Part shown: piece by piece, positions 24,609 through 32,648 of the stretch
Numbering within the stretch: position 1 is the first letter of the stretch
Layout of the letters: each line of letters opens with the position of its first letter
DNA from: JAGNZR01 sp051656905
GTDB taxonomy: Bacteria > Fusobacteriota > Fusobacteriia > Fusobacteriales > Fusobacteriaceae
Length of the DNA stretch: 45,579 bases
Direction: 5' to 3'
Assembly (NCBI GenBank): GCA_051656905.1
Contig: JBOFJQ010000027.1
Coordinates: 1-45,579 of the forward strand
The notes under the pieces: generated by a model
The model's database searches: none
What the model saw: only the letters and a program-made list of their open reading frames with translations
Told to the model about the DNA's origin: nothing
Translations under genes and position numbers: made by a program

Positions 24609-24655
24609 TAAATTATTCAATAAGTTATATTAAGTAAAAAATTAAATAGAAATAG

Positions 24656-24686
24656 AAAAAGTGACGAATTTATCGTCACTTTTTTC
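24656..24686. terminator. Bidirectional terminator between tpl and the GHL10 gene
   Basis: AAAAAGTGACGA (24656-24667) pairs with TCGTCACTTTTT (24673-24684). Both flanking genes converge on it. Confidence 0.9.
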
Positions 24687-24715
24687 TTATAACATCTTTA
24701 TAGTAAATAGAGTAT

Positions 24716-26542
24716 CTATTTTTTTAAATGGATAACTTGGACAGGAGTTTCAACACCTGCTCTATCTTTTATAGATATACCAAGATATTCGTTGTCTCCT
24801 AAGTCTTCTTTATCTATTCTAATAACTTGTTTCTCTCGAGAATAATCTCTTCCTATAACCTTTAAAATATTTTTAGGATTAGATGAATCAAAGTTTTTAT
24901 TATTGAATGTATACACAACATAAAATCTAGAATCATTACTTAAACTATCATTGAATATAAGAGAATATTCAACTGAATTTTTACCAATTTGAATATTTTT
25001 AATATCTTGAGTTTTTATTCTATCTAACCAAGGTTTACTAGGAACTAATGCCTTAGTATTGAAGTATTTATTTCTTAATAGAGATATATGTTGATTTCTT
25101 GTAGTAGTACCAAGATCTGTTTTAGTATAGTCTGAAACTATATCTTTATAGCCAAAGAATACACTACCTTTAACAGATGAATATTTTTGATTAAATTTCA
25201 TCTGATTAGGAATCTCTTCAAAATTTTTCCAGCTATTATTTTTTCCTATGAAAAGATGTTTGTAACTAGAGTGACCAATATATAATTGTGTTCTCGTTGA
25301 GTCCATTTGCTTTGACCACCAATGAACTAACTCTCCGTAAGGGGCTGCACTTTGATCAAATTCCCAATAAATTTGAGGTATTATGTAGTCAATAGTTTCA
25401 TCTTTAACCCACTTTCTTGTATCTGCATAGATATCTTTGTAAGATGATGTAGATTTTAAAGGAGTTCTAGATCCAGCAGGATTATTGTCCTCATGATCCC
25501 ACATTCCGAAAGGAGAAATTCCCCATTGCACAGAACGTTGTTTAGCTTTATTGAATTTATCAATAGTTGATTTTACAGAGGAAACAAGCAGATTTATATT
25601 GTTTCTTCTCCAATTTTTTACATTTATATCATAAGCTTCTCTATTCTTAGAACCATTTAAATTAGATATATAGTTAAATCCACGAGGATTTTTTGCAAAG
25701 GTTTTTCTATCTTCAAAATCATCTCCAAAGTACCAATCTTTTCCATTTCTTTGAGATTTATAAGGATAAAAATAGTCATCAAAGTGTATTGCATCAACAT
25801 CATAAAGAGATAAAAATTCAGTTATTGTATCTGTAATATGTTTGATAACTCTGTCTTCTCCAGGATTTAAGTACAATTTATTATCGAATATATACACAAG
25901 ATCTGGATTTTTTCTAGCAAAATTATCCTTTGATAGCTTGTTTAGTTCAGCTTTTAAAGTTGTATTTTTAGGTCCAACATGAGTAACTCTATAAGGATTA
26001 AACCAAGCATGAAACTCCATTCCTCTTTTATGAGTCTCTTCAATCATCCATTTAAGTAAATCAAAATCGTCAGCCCATTGAGGCTCAACACCTTGTTTAC
26101 CAGTTAGTACATGACTCCAAGGTCTATTTTTAGATTTATACGTAGCATCTAAAGTTGGACTTACTTGATAGATTACAGCATTAAAATTCATCTTTTCATG
26201 GGTATCTAAAATATCTATCCAGTCTGATTTAAGCTCTTCAACACTATTTCTTATAACTTTTTTTCCATTAACCATTGTAGCTTTTGGAAAATTCATATTT
26301 TCAACACTAGCTACCCATGTTGTTCTAAACATCTCTTTTGGAGCTGTATAATTTTTTACAATAGTGACATTTGGAGTATTGGGTTTTGTGTTTAAAGTTA
26401 TAGGCTCGTTAGAATAGATGGGGGTTTTTCCTTCAATTTTTTTGAATTTATGAAGCTCAGTAGTATTTGCATTATTTTCACTAGAATATCCTAGTAGAAA
26501 CATTGAGATAAAAAACGTAAAAAATAGAAATTTTTTTTTCAA
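24716..26542 (-). CDS. GHL10-family (DUF187) glycoside hydrolase, exported
   Basis: About 608 residues. A signal peptide (KKKFLFFTFFISMFLLGYSS) lacks a lipobox cysteine, so the protein is probably periplasmic. A GHL10/DUF187 TIM-barrel domain starts near residue 70 (FRTTWVASVENMNFP) and contains FHAWFNPYRV, the acidic VDAIHFDDYFYPY motif and WGISPFGMW. E. coli DigH of this family cuts denuded peptidoglycan glycan strands, and a role in cell-wall turnover is plausible here. The longest frame begins with a GTG at 26551, but AGAAGGTG overlaps it and is ideally spaced for the in-frame TTG at 26542, which I prefer. The C-terminal 130 residues look like a beta-sandwich. Confidence 0.85.
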   Translation of the reverse strand: MKKKFLFFTFFISMFLLGYSSENNANTTELHKFKKIEGKTPIYSNEPITLNTKPNTPNVTIVKNYTAPKEMFRTTWVASVENMNFPKATMVNGKKVIRNSVEELKSDWIDILDTHEKMNFNAVIYQVSPTLDATYKSKNRPWSHVLTGKQGVEPQWADDFDLLKWMIEETHKRGMEFHAWFNPYRVTHVGPKNTTLKAELNKLSKDNFARKNPDLVYIFDNKLYLNPGEDRVIKHITDTITEFLSLYDVDAIHFDDYFYPYKSQRNGKDWYFGDDFEDRKTFAKNPRGFNYISNLNGSKNREAYDINVKNWRRNNINLLVSSVKSTIDKFNKAKQRSVQWGISPFGMWDHEDNNPAGSRTPLKSTSSYKDIYADTRKWVKDETIDYIIPQIYWEFDQSAAPYGELVHWWSKQMDSTRTQLYIGHSSYKHLFIGKNNSWKNFEEIPNQMKFNQKYSSVKGSVFFGYKDIVSDYTKTDLGTTTRNQHISLLRNKYFNTKALVPSKPWLDRIKTQDIKNIQIGKNSVEYSLIFNDSLSNDSRFYVVYTFNNKNFDSSNPKNILKVIGRDYSREKQVIRIDKEDLGDNEYLGISIKDRAGVETPVQVIHLKK

Positions 26543-26635
26543 TTTAGACACCTTCTTATTTTGAATTTATTTAATTATTTTATCAAAAAAAATAGGTAAA
26601 GTATAGGGAATTAATTAGTTTAAAATACTGTTTTT

Positions 26636-26682
26636 TTATGTGAAAAAATGATATAATATCAAAAAAAGGTCATTATGTAAAG
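26636..26682 (+). promoter_or_regulatory. Direct repeats around the promoter of the MocR-type gene (candidate operator)
   Basis: TTATGTGAAA (26636-26645) and TTATGTAAAG (26673-26682) are direct repeats identical in 8 of 10 positions and offset by 37 bp, on either side of the -10 box. Two direct repeats about 34 bp apart are a known operator layout for the MocR protein GabR. The AT-rich context means chance is possible. Confidence 0.35.
26649..26657 (+). promoter_or_regulatory. Extended -10 element of the MocR-type gene
   Basis: TG A TATAAT forms a perfect extended -10, about 90 bases before the ATG. The -35 at 17 bp (TGTTTT) is weak. Confidence 0.5.
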
Positions 26683-26745
26683 ATTTAACATTGTTTTTTC
26701 ATATAATTTAAAAAAAATAGAAAATATGAAAAAAAAGGAGATGAA

Positions 26746-28170
26746 ATGAAATATCATTTAGAGTTTGATAGAGACAGTGATGAAAAACTATATCTTCAAT
26801 TATATAAAATTATTAAGTATGAGATTTTAAATAATAAATTAAAAGAAGGAGAAAAATTGCCTTCTATTAGACAGACTGCTATGAGATTTAAAGTTAATCT
26901 AAATACAGTGATACAAGCTTACGATATTTTAGAAAATGAAAATTATATAATGAAAATTATAGGAAAAGGGTGTTTTGTATTGAATAAGAGTAATATAATA
27001 TCTGACGAAGAAAATAAACCAATCGTCGATAACTTTTATGAGGGACAAATAAAAATTATGGATAACATAAATTTTGCAAAAGGGACTTTATCACCTGATT
27101 ACTTCCCTTTTGAATTGTATAAGAGATTTGCTAATGATATTTTTGATGCAGGGAATCCTGGGATATTTGAATATCAAAATGTCCAAGGGATTAGCAGCTT
27201 GAGAAAAGTTGTAGCTGATGCTGTGGAAAAAAATGATATTTTTACAAACTCTGAGGAGATAATAATTACCTCAGGAACACAGCAATCTCTAAATACAATA
27301 CTTAATTTTTTTCACCAAAATAATAAGCCTAACATTGTTGTAGCTAATGCTAGTTATCCTAATGCACTTCATCTTTTTAAAAAAAATTGTAATATTTATA
27401 CAATTAATCAAAAAAATGATGGATGGGATTTAGAAGAGTTTGAAATGCTTTTAAAAACAGTGAATATTTCTTTTATTTATGAAGTTTTTAATTTTCAAAA
27501 TCCTACAGGAATAACATGGAGTGATACTAAGAAACAAAGCATTATAGAGTTAGCTCACAGATATAATTTTTATATTGTAGAGGATGATAGTTTTGCAGAT
27601 TTTTACTTTGGAGAGACAAGACCAGTTCCTGTTAAATCTTTTGATAAATGGGATAATGAAAAAGTATTTTATTTGAAAACTTTCTCTAAAATAATTATGC
27701 CGGGAATAGAAACTGCAATGCTAGTATGTCCTAAAAAATATTTGAAACAGTTAATACTGATAAAGCATAGTTTAGGGACAACAACAACAGGGTTTAATCA
27801 AAAAATATTAGAGAATTTTTTAACTTCAGAAGAGTTTTCTGTACATTCAGAAAGAGTTAGAACCATTTTAAAAGAGAAGCAAGAGTATCTACTAAAAAGA
27901 ATATCTAAAATAAAAAATGTAGAGGTGCTATTTAAACCTAAAGGTGGTTTCTTTATTTGGATTGAAGTATCTCCAAAAATAAATTTAGAAACTTTTATAA
28001 ATTTCTGCAAAGAGAGTAATCTTAACATGCTAAATAGTAGTATATTTTTCCCGGCACAATGGGAAAAAAATAAATTTAGATTAAGTTTTTCATCGTTAAC
28101 TTTAGAAGAGTTAGAAAAAGGGAGTCTAATATTAAAATCAATATTAGAAAATTCTATTAATGATAACTAA
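26746..28170 (+). CDS. MocR/GabR-type regulator (GntR HTH plus aminotransferase fold)
   Basis: This 474-residue protein joins a GntR winged helix (about 10-80, with KLPSIRQTAMRFKVNLNTV) to a fold-type I aminotransferase domain (about 105-470). The PLP-binding lysine is probably in LKTFSKII near 310. FNFQNPTGITWS and VEDDSFADFYF are further aminotransferase motifs. MocR proteins bind DNA and use PLP plus an amino acid or vitamin B6 as effector (GabR, PdxR). The regulated gene is unknown; pdx or gab genes are not nearby. An L,D-transpeptidase gene follows by 36 bases on the same strand. AAAGGAGAT precedes the ATG. Pure aminotransferase function is less likely. Confidence 0.88.
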   Translation: MKYHLEFDRDSDEKLYLQLYKIIKYEILNNKLKEGEKLPSIRQTAMRFKVNLNTVIQAYDILENENYIMKIIGKGCFVLNKSNIISDEENKPIVDNFYEGQIKIMDNINFAKGTLSPDYFPFELYKRFANDIFDAGNPGIFEYQNVQGISSLRKVVADAVEKNDIFTNSEEIIITSGTQQSLNTILNFFHQNNKPNIVVANASYPNALHLFKKNCNIYTINQKNDGWDLEEFEMLLKTVNISFIYEVFNFQNPTGITWSDTKKQSIIELAHRYNFYIVEDDSFADFYFGETRPVPVKSFDKWDNEKVFYLKTFSKIIMPGIETAMLVCPKKYLKQLILIKHSLGTTTTGFNQKILENFLTSEEFSVHSERVRTILKEKQEYLLKRISKIKNVEVLFKPKGGFFIWIEVSPKINLETFINFCKESNLNMLNSSIFFPAQWEKNKFRLSFSSLTLEELEKGSLILKSILENSINDN

Positions 28171-28206
28171 AATTAGTAATCATTCTAATTAGATAGGGGG
28201 GGCTTT

Positions 28207-29130
28207 ATGAAATGGAGTCTGAGATTAATAGCTATGCTTGCTATATCAATATTAAGTTTTTCTATTACCATAAACCAAGATTTAAAATATAATAAATATA
28301 CACTACCTTTACAATACTCTTATGGAAAAGAGAAGAGAACGATTCAGATTGAAAAAATGAAAACAAATTTAGAAATGCTTATACAATTTGAAAATGAAAG
28401 TTTGGCAAGAATGGAGACACTAGGACTTTTGAGAAATTACAAGAATGCTAATGGGCAGCCAGCTCCAGTTGTAGATATGGTAGTAGATAAATATGGAATA
28501 GAGAGTGATTCTTTAGGAAATAAAAGATATCAAGGTATTCCATTATATAAAGCTGTAGAAGATACCCAACCTATAAGATATGCTTTAGATGGAAATTTAG
28601 TTGCTATTACAAATATAGGATTAGATAGATATAAAGTAAGGTTGATAGAGACTAAAGAGGAGTATTACGTACCTAAAAATTATACAAGACCAATAAAAAT
28701 TAAAAGCTTTAATAAAGCAATTTTTGTAGATAGAAAAAATCAAAATATTGTAACATTAGAAAAAACTCCAGATTCATGGCTAATAAGAAGTATAAATCCT
28801 GCTTCAACGGGACTACAGAAGCCACCATATTATTTTAAGACACCTCTAGGTGTTTATGTAATGCAAAGTAAGCTAGATAAAATGGATTACTTAAAAGAAG
28901 GAAGTAAGACAGAGATAGAGGGATTTGCTCCTTACGCAAGTAGATTTACAGGGGGAGTCTATATTCATGGTGTTCCTGTAAACTTGCCTAAAACAGAGAT
29001 AATAGAGTATTCCCCTACACTTGGGACTTACCCAGTTTCTCATAAATGTATTAGAACACCTTCATCTCATGCAAAATTTATTTACCAATGGTCACTTATT
29101 TTTGAAACAGCTATATTTGTTATAGAATAG
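28207..29130 (+). CDS. L,D-transpeptidase (YkuD domain), exported
   Basis: This 307-residue protein has an N-terminal signal segment (residues 1-20) and a C-terminal YkuD catalytic domain (about 210-300). L,D-transpeptidases make 3-3 peptidoglycan cross-links or attach proteins to the wall through a catalytic cysteine. The histidine of VYIHGVP near 259 and the cysteine of SHKCIRTP near 281 are present, but the usual SHGC glycine is replaced by lysine. The middle (about 30-200) resembles no domain I can name. It is 36 bases behind the MocR gene and probably co-transcribed with it. AGGGGGGG lies close to the ATG. Confidence 0.82.
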   Translation: MKWSLRLIAMLAISILSFSITINQDLKYNKYTLPLQYSYGKEKRTIQIEKMKTNLEMLIQFENESLARMETLGLLRNYKNANGQPAPVVDMVVDKYGIESDSLGNKRYQGIPLYKAVEDTQPIRYALDGNLVAITNIGLDRYKVRLIETKEEYYVPKNYTRPIKIKSFNKAIFVDRKNQNIVTLEKTPDSWLIRSINPASTGLQKPPYYFKTPLGVYVMQSKLDKMDYLKEGSKTEIEGFAPYASRFTGGVYIHGVPVNLPKTEIIEYSPTLGTYPVSHKCIRTPSSHAKFIYQWSLIFETAIFVIE

Positions 29131-29154
29131 AGATCTAATGAAAAGCAATATTAT

Positions 29155-29210
29155 AAAAAAAGAACCTATAGATGGACGCGTATAAAAGCTAGTCTATAGG
29201 TTCTTTTTAT
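29155..29210. terminator. Bidirectional terminator between the L,D-transpeptidase and CLC genes
   Basis: AAAAAGAACCTATAGA (29157-29172) pairs with TCTATAGGTTCTTTTT (29193-29208) around a 20-base loop. The flanking genes converge. Confidence 0.85.
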
Positions 29211-29214
29211 TTTA

Positions 29215-30435
29215 TTAGAATTTACGATGAGTTTTCTCCTGAGTGCTATATATACTCAGATCACCGCTAAAAATAAATGCGATGGCACAAGAGATGAAAA
29301 AATAAGGCGTCATGTTATAACCAAATATTTCTAATCCTATAAATACAGATGCAAGAAATGTATTTGTTGCAGAGGCAAAAATAGAGCAATAACCAAGTGC
29401 AGCAAGGAATTCAATAGGGAAGTCTAATAATCTGCCTAAAACGACTCCTAAAGAGGCTCCAATTGCAAATAAAGGGGTAACTTCACCACCTTGAAAACCA
29501 ATTCCTAAAGTAAAAACAGTAAACAAAATTTTACTTATCCAATCATAATAATAAATATTTTTATTATAAAAACTATTTTCTATTAAATTTGTTCCCAGTC
29601 CACTATATCTTCCACCATGAAAAATAAATAGCATTAGAGCAAGAAAAATACTTCCTATAAATATTTTTTTTAGAGGATTAATATTTGTAAAGAGTGGTAG
29701 TGTTTTTATTTTATTTAATAAAAAAGAGAATAAATATCCTACAAATCCAAATATTAAAGAGCAGACAATAATAATCGTAGTATTTCTAAGATTAAATTCG
29801 GGAATATCTTGAACTATAAAATGGAAATGCTTAATACCTAAGTAATTAGATACTAAAAATGCAGTATAAGAAGATACTAAAACTGGAAATAAAGCTCTAT
29901 ATTCTAAAATGCCAATTTTTAGTATTTCAATAGAGAAAATAGTTGCAGCTATGGGAGTTCCAAACAATCCAGAAAATCCAGCAGCTATTCCACAAGATAT
30001 AAGAATTGGTTTCAACTCTGAAATATCTATAGAAGAATATTTTTTGATAAAACTAAAAAGAGTATTAGAAGCAGTAGCTCCAATTTGTACAGCAACCCCT
30101 TCTCTACCAGCAGAACCACCAAAAAGGTGAGTAAGCCATGTTGAAATAACAACAAAGGGAATTAATCTTTTGGGAATTAAATCTTCTTTTTCTATTGTAG
30201 AATGGAAAACAAGTCCCATACCTTTAGAAGAGTTTTTACCATATTTTTTATATAGATAGCATATTAATAATCCTATAAAAGGAAGAAAAAATAGCGGATA
30301 TGGAAAAAATAAAATTCTAAAATCAGAAGCATAATTTAAACCTAGAGAAAATATAAAATCTAAAAATCCAGTAACTATACCAATTATAATAGAAAAAAAT
30401 ATATAAAAAAGTAGCCGAAAAAATTGATTATTCAT
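29215..30435 (-). CDS. CLC-family anion transporter, probably fluoride/H+ antiporter type
   Basis: A 406-residue membrane protein of the CLC family with repeated hydrophobic helices and the motif GGSAGREGVAVQ near 115, containing the gating glutamate. Three details point to the CLC-F fluoride exporter clade rather than chloride channels. The anion-coordinating GSGIP motif is replaced by GMGL (near residue 73). The gate reads GREGV rather than GREGP. The third motif reads GGEVTPLFAIGA. CLC-F proteins exchange fluoride for protons to detoxify the cytoplasm. No fluoride riboswitch is visible upstream. GGAGG lies 7 bases before the ATG, and a promoter is found at 30499-30527. The family is certain; the fluoride assignment is from motifs. 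Confidence 0.85.
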   Translation of the reverse strand: MNNQFFRLLFYIFFSIIIGIVTGFLDFIFSLGLNYASDFRILFFPYPLFFLPFIGLLICYLYKKYGKNSSKGMGLVFHSTIEKEDLIPKRLIPFVVISTWLTHLFGGSAGREGVAVQIGATASNTLFSFIKKYSSIDISELKPILISCGIAAGFSGLFGTPIAATIFSIEILKIGILEYRALFPVLVSSYTAFLVSNYLGIKHFHFIVQDIPEFNLRNTTIIIVCSLIFGFVGYLFSFLLNKIKTLPLFTNINPLKKIFIGSIFLALMLFIFHGGRYSGLGTNLIENSFYNKNIYYYDWISKILFTVFTLGIGFQGGEVTPLFAIGASLGVVLGRLLDFPIEFLAALGYCSIFASATNTFLASVFIGLEIFGYNMTPYFFISCAIAFIFSGDLSIYSTQEKTHRKF

Positions 30436-30498
30436 AAAATTCCTCCTAGTATATGAAAATTATATAAATATGCTAATTATTATAAGAATTATCTTAAA

Positions 30499-30527
30499 AT
30501 TATTTCATAAAGAGATATATAAGTCAA
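30499..30527 (-). promoter_or_regulatory. Promoter of the CLC gene
   Basis: The minus strand has TTGACT (30522-30527), a 17-bp spacer and AATAAT (30499-30504) with a TG at the extended -10 position. Confidence 0.55.
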
Positions 30528-30540
30528 TTAAGAATATAAA

Positions 30541-30583
30541 ATAAGGACTGAGTACTCTAATAAAATAAGAGCCCAGTCCTTAT
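30541..30583 (-). terminator. Terminator of the CpdB-like gene
   Basis: ATAAGGACTG (30541-30550) pairs with CAGTCCTTAT (30574-30583), continued by CTCT with AGAG after a small internal loop. On the minus strand a T-rich tail follows. Confidence 0.7.
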
Positions 30584-30641
30584 GAATTATAAAGATATTT
30601 TTATATTAATCAGCTAAAAAACAACTAATTTTCTTAATATT

Positions 30642-32414
30642 TTACTTAATATTTTCTAAATCTTTTACAGTAATAGATTTAATGTTTGGAGTTCTACCAT
30701 CACTAGATCTTGGAACAGAAATTTTTCCCTCAGAAACTAGAGCAGGAATCTTATTGTGTAAGTTAGTATCCCAAGAAATACCAGTTATTTGCCAGTTCTC
30801 AGCAACCTCAGGAGTAATTACTCCACCTTTTACTGTGGAAATGTACTCTTTAATAAGCTCTCTAATTCTACCCTTGTCTCCCATAGTTTGGAATAAATCA
30901 ACAACTAACTCAATTTCATCAGGTTTAAATAATCCATCTTTTTCAGAAACAAATGTAGATTTTCCTCTATAATCATTAACAGCAACAATGAAAGTATCGT
31001 TTGCTTTAACAGGTGTTCCATCTAATTTTCTTAAATTTTCTATTCTTTTTCCTACAGGTTTTGAAATATTAATTTCATAGTTAACACCTGAAAAAATATC
31101 ATAGTTATATGATCTTATATTTTCATCAAAAGAGATTGTTAAGTCTCCAGGTTGTAAAGTGTTATAGTAAGAAGCAGACCATTCCATATATTTTTTTAAT
31201 TGAGCACCATTTAATCTATATGCTCTTAAAGTATTATCGTATTTATAAATCATAGCAATATCAGATTTTTTTATAGGTCCTTCAGGAATATTAGCATCTT
31301 CTCTTAAAACAGCTGAAGAAGCTACGTCAGCTTTTGTATAGTACATTTGAACTTCATTGATCAGTTGTATCATAGGAGTAGGCTCTAATTGTGCAATTGG
31401 TATTCCAGCTATCTCATTAGGTCTAACTAAATCTCCACCAATTAAATCTCCTATAACTGTAGCAGAGTCTTTTAAAGCTATTTGATGATATTTATCAAGT
31501 TTAGCAACAAGTTCTGCATCTGGCTGAATATCTTTTGTAGGAATATTTTCAGCAATAATATCAGTGTTCTTATTAGCTATAACCCATTTACCTTTCTCTT
31601 TAGTAACTTTCAAGTCAACTTTACCTAAGTATTCTCCCCATTTTCCTGGTTCCATTAGTAGAGTTCCAGAAGGTGTTCTTTCATTTCTTAAGGCATGTTC
31701 ATGACCTGTGAAAACAATGGCAACTTCAGGATTATTAAGAGCTATCTCTCTTGTAGAATCTCCAGAACCAAATTCTGGATCTAGTTGCATATGAGCACTT
31801 ACTATAATAATGTCTGCTTTATTTTTTAATTCAGATACAACTTTCTTAACTTCTTCCACTGGATTAGTTACAGTATAATCTTTTAAATTTTCAGCGTCCC
31901 ACTTTTTAATATGAGGAGTAACTACCCCAATAAGAGCAATTTTAACATGATTAATTTTAAAGATTTTATAAGGATTATAAACTCTTTTGTTATCTTTGTA
32001 TAAGTTAGCAACGATTAAGTCACCATTAAAAGGTTTTAGTACTTTATCTAATGTATCCATTCCAAAATTAAACTCATGGTTTCCAGGTACCATAGCATCA
32101 TAACCAACGTGGTTAAAAAACTCAACAAGAGGAGTTATATCACCCTTTAAAAATAGCTCATGAGAGTTATCTTGGATAGCATCACCATTATCAAGTAATA
32201 GAGTATTTTTGTTTGTAGTTTTTAATTCTTTAATTAAAGTTGCCAGTTGAACCATACTTCCTTTTTTACTGTCAGATGCAGTAGAGTATTCGTAAGGCAT
32301 AAACTTACCATGTAAATCACTAGTTACCAAAATTTGAATATTAGCTATTTCAGAAGAAAAAGATAATACTGTAGAAAATATAAAAAGTAAAAACATAGAA
32401 ATAAATTTTTTCAT
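30642..32414 (-). CDS. CpdB-like 2',3'-cyclic phosphodiesterase/3'-nucleotidase, periplasmic
   Basis: This 590-residue protein has a cleavable signal peptide (about 1-21, no lipobox). The calcineurin-like metallophosphatase domain has VTSDLHGKFMPYEY near 30, LLDNGDAIQDN near 73, VPGNHEFNFG near 108, an SAHMQ element and FTGHEHA near 230. A 5'-nucleotidase C-terminal domain follows from about 330. The SDLHG motif and the DNGDAIQ segment are closer to CpdB/YfkN phosphodiesterase-nucleotidases than to UshA. The enzyme would turn extracytoplasmic 2',3'-cyclic nucleotides into nucleosides and phosphate. It has its own promoter and terminator. Confidence 0.88.
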   Translation of the reverse strand: MKKFISMFLLFIFSTVLSFSSEIANIQILVTSDLHGKFMPYEYSTASDSKKGSMVQLATLIKELKTTNKNTLLLDNGDAIQDNSHELFLKGDITPLVEFFNHVGYDAMVPGNHEFNFGMDTLDKVLKPFNGDLIVANLYKDNKRVYNPYKIFKINHVKIALIGVVTPHIKKWDAENLKDYTVTNPVEEVKKVVSELKNKADIIIVSAHMQLDPEFGSGDSTREIALNNPEVAIVFTGHEHALRNERTPSGTLLMEPGKWGEYLGKVDLKVTKEKGKWVIANKNTDIIAENIPTKDIQPDAELVAKLDKYHQIALKDSATVIGDLIGGDLVRPNEIAGIPIAQLEPTPMIQLINEVQMYYTKADVASSAVLREDANIPEGPIKKSDIAMIYKYDNTLRAYRLNGAQLKKYMEWSASYYNTLQPGDLTISFDENIRSYNYDIFSGVNYEINISKPVGKRIENLRKLDGTPVKANDTFIVAVNDYRGKSTFVSEKDGLFKPDEIELVVDLFQTMGDKGRIRELIKEYISTVKGGVITPEVAENWQITGISWDTNLHNKIPALVSEGKISVPRSSDGRTPNIKSITVKDLENIK

Positions 32415-32468
32415 TTAAAACTTCCCCCCTTGAAAAAATTAAATATATTTGTATACATTATCGTTTAA

Positions 32469-32497
32469 ATTATCACATAAACAGAAAAAAAAGTCAA
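32469..32497 (-). promoter_or_regulatory. Promoter of the CpdB-like gene
   Basis: The minus strand shows TTGACT (32492-32497), a 17-bp spacer and GATAAT (32469-32474), with TG one base before the -10. It lies about 55 bases before the ATG. Confidence 0.6.
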
Positions 32498-32648
32498 TGT
32501 TTAGGGGCAATATTAGTTTTATATATATAAAAAATGTATGGAATCAGTAAAAATCTTGAAAAAATTTTATAAATAAAAGAATTCTTTATTTTTTTCTAAT
32601 TAAAAGTTACAATGATGTTGTAATTACAGATATTTAGTGGAGGAAAAA

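Noticed and set aside
30436..30540. Fluoride (crcB) riboswitch before the CLC gene
   Set aside because: The segment is almost only A and T and lacks the G/C-rich core of that aptamer.
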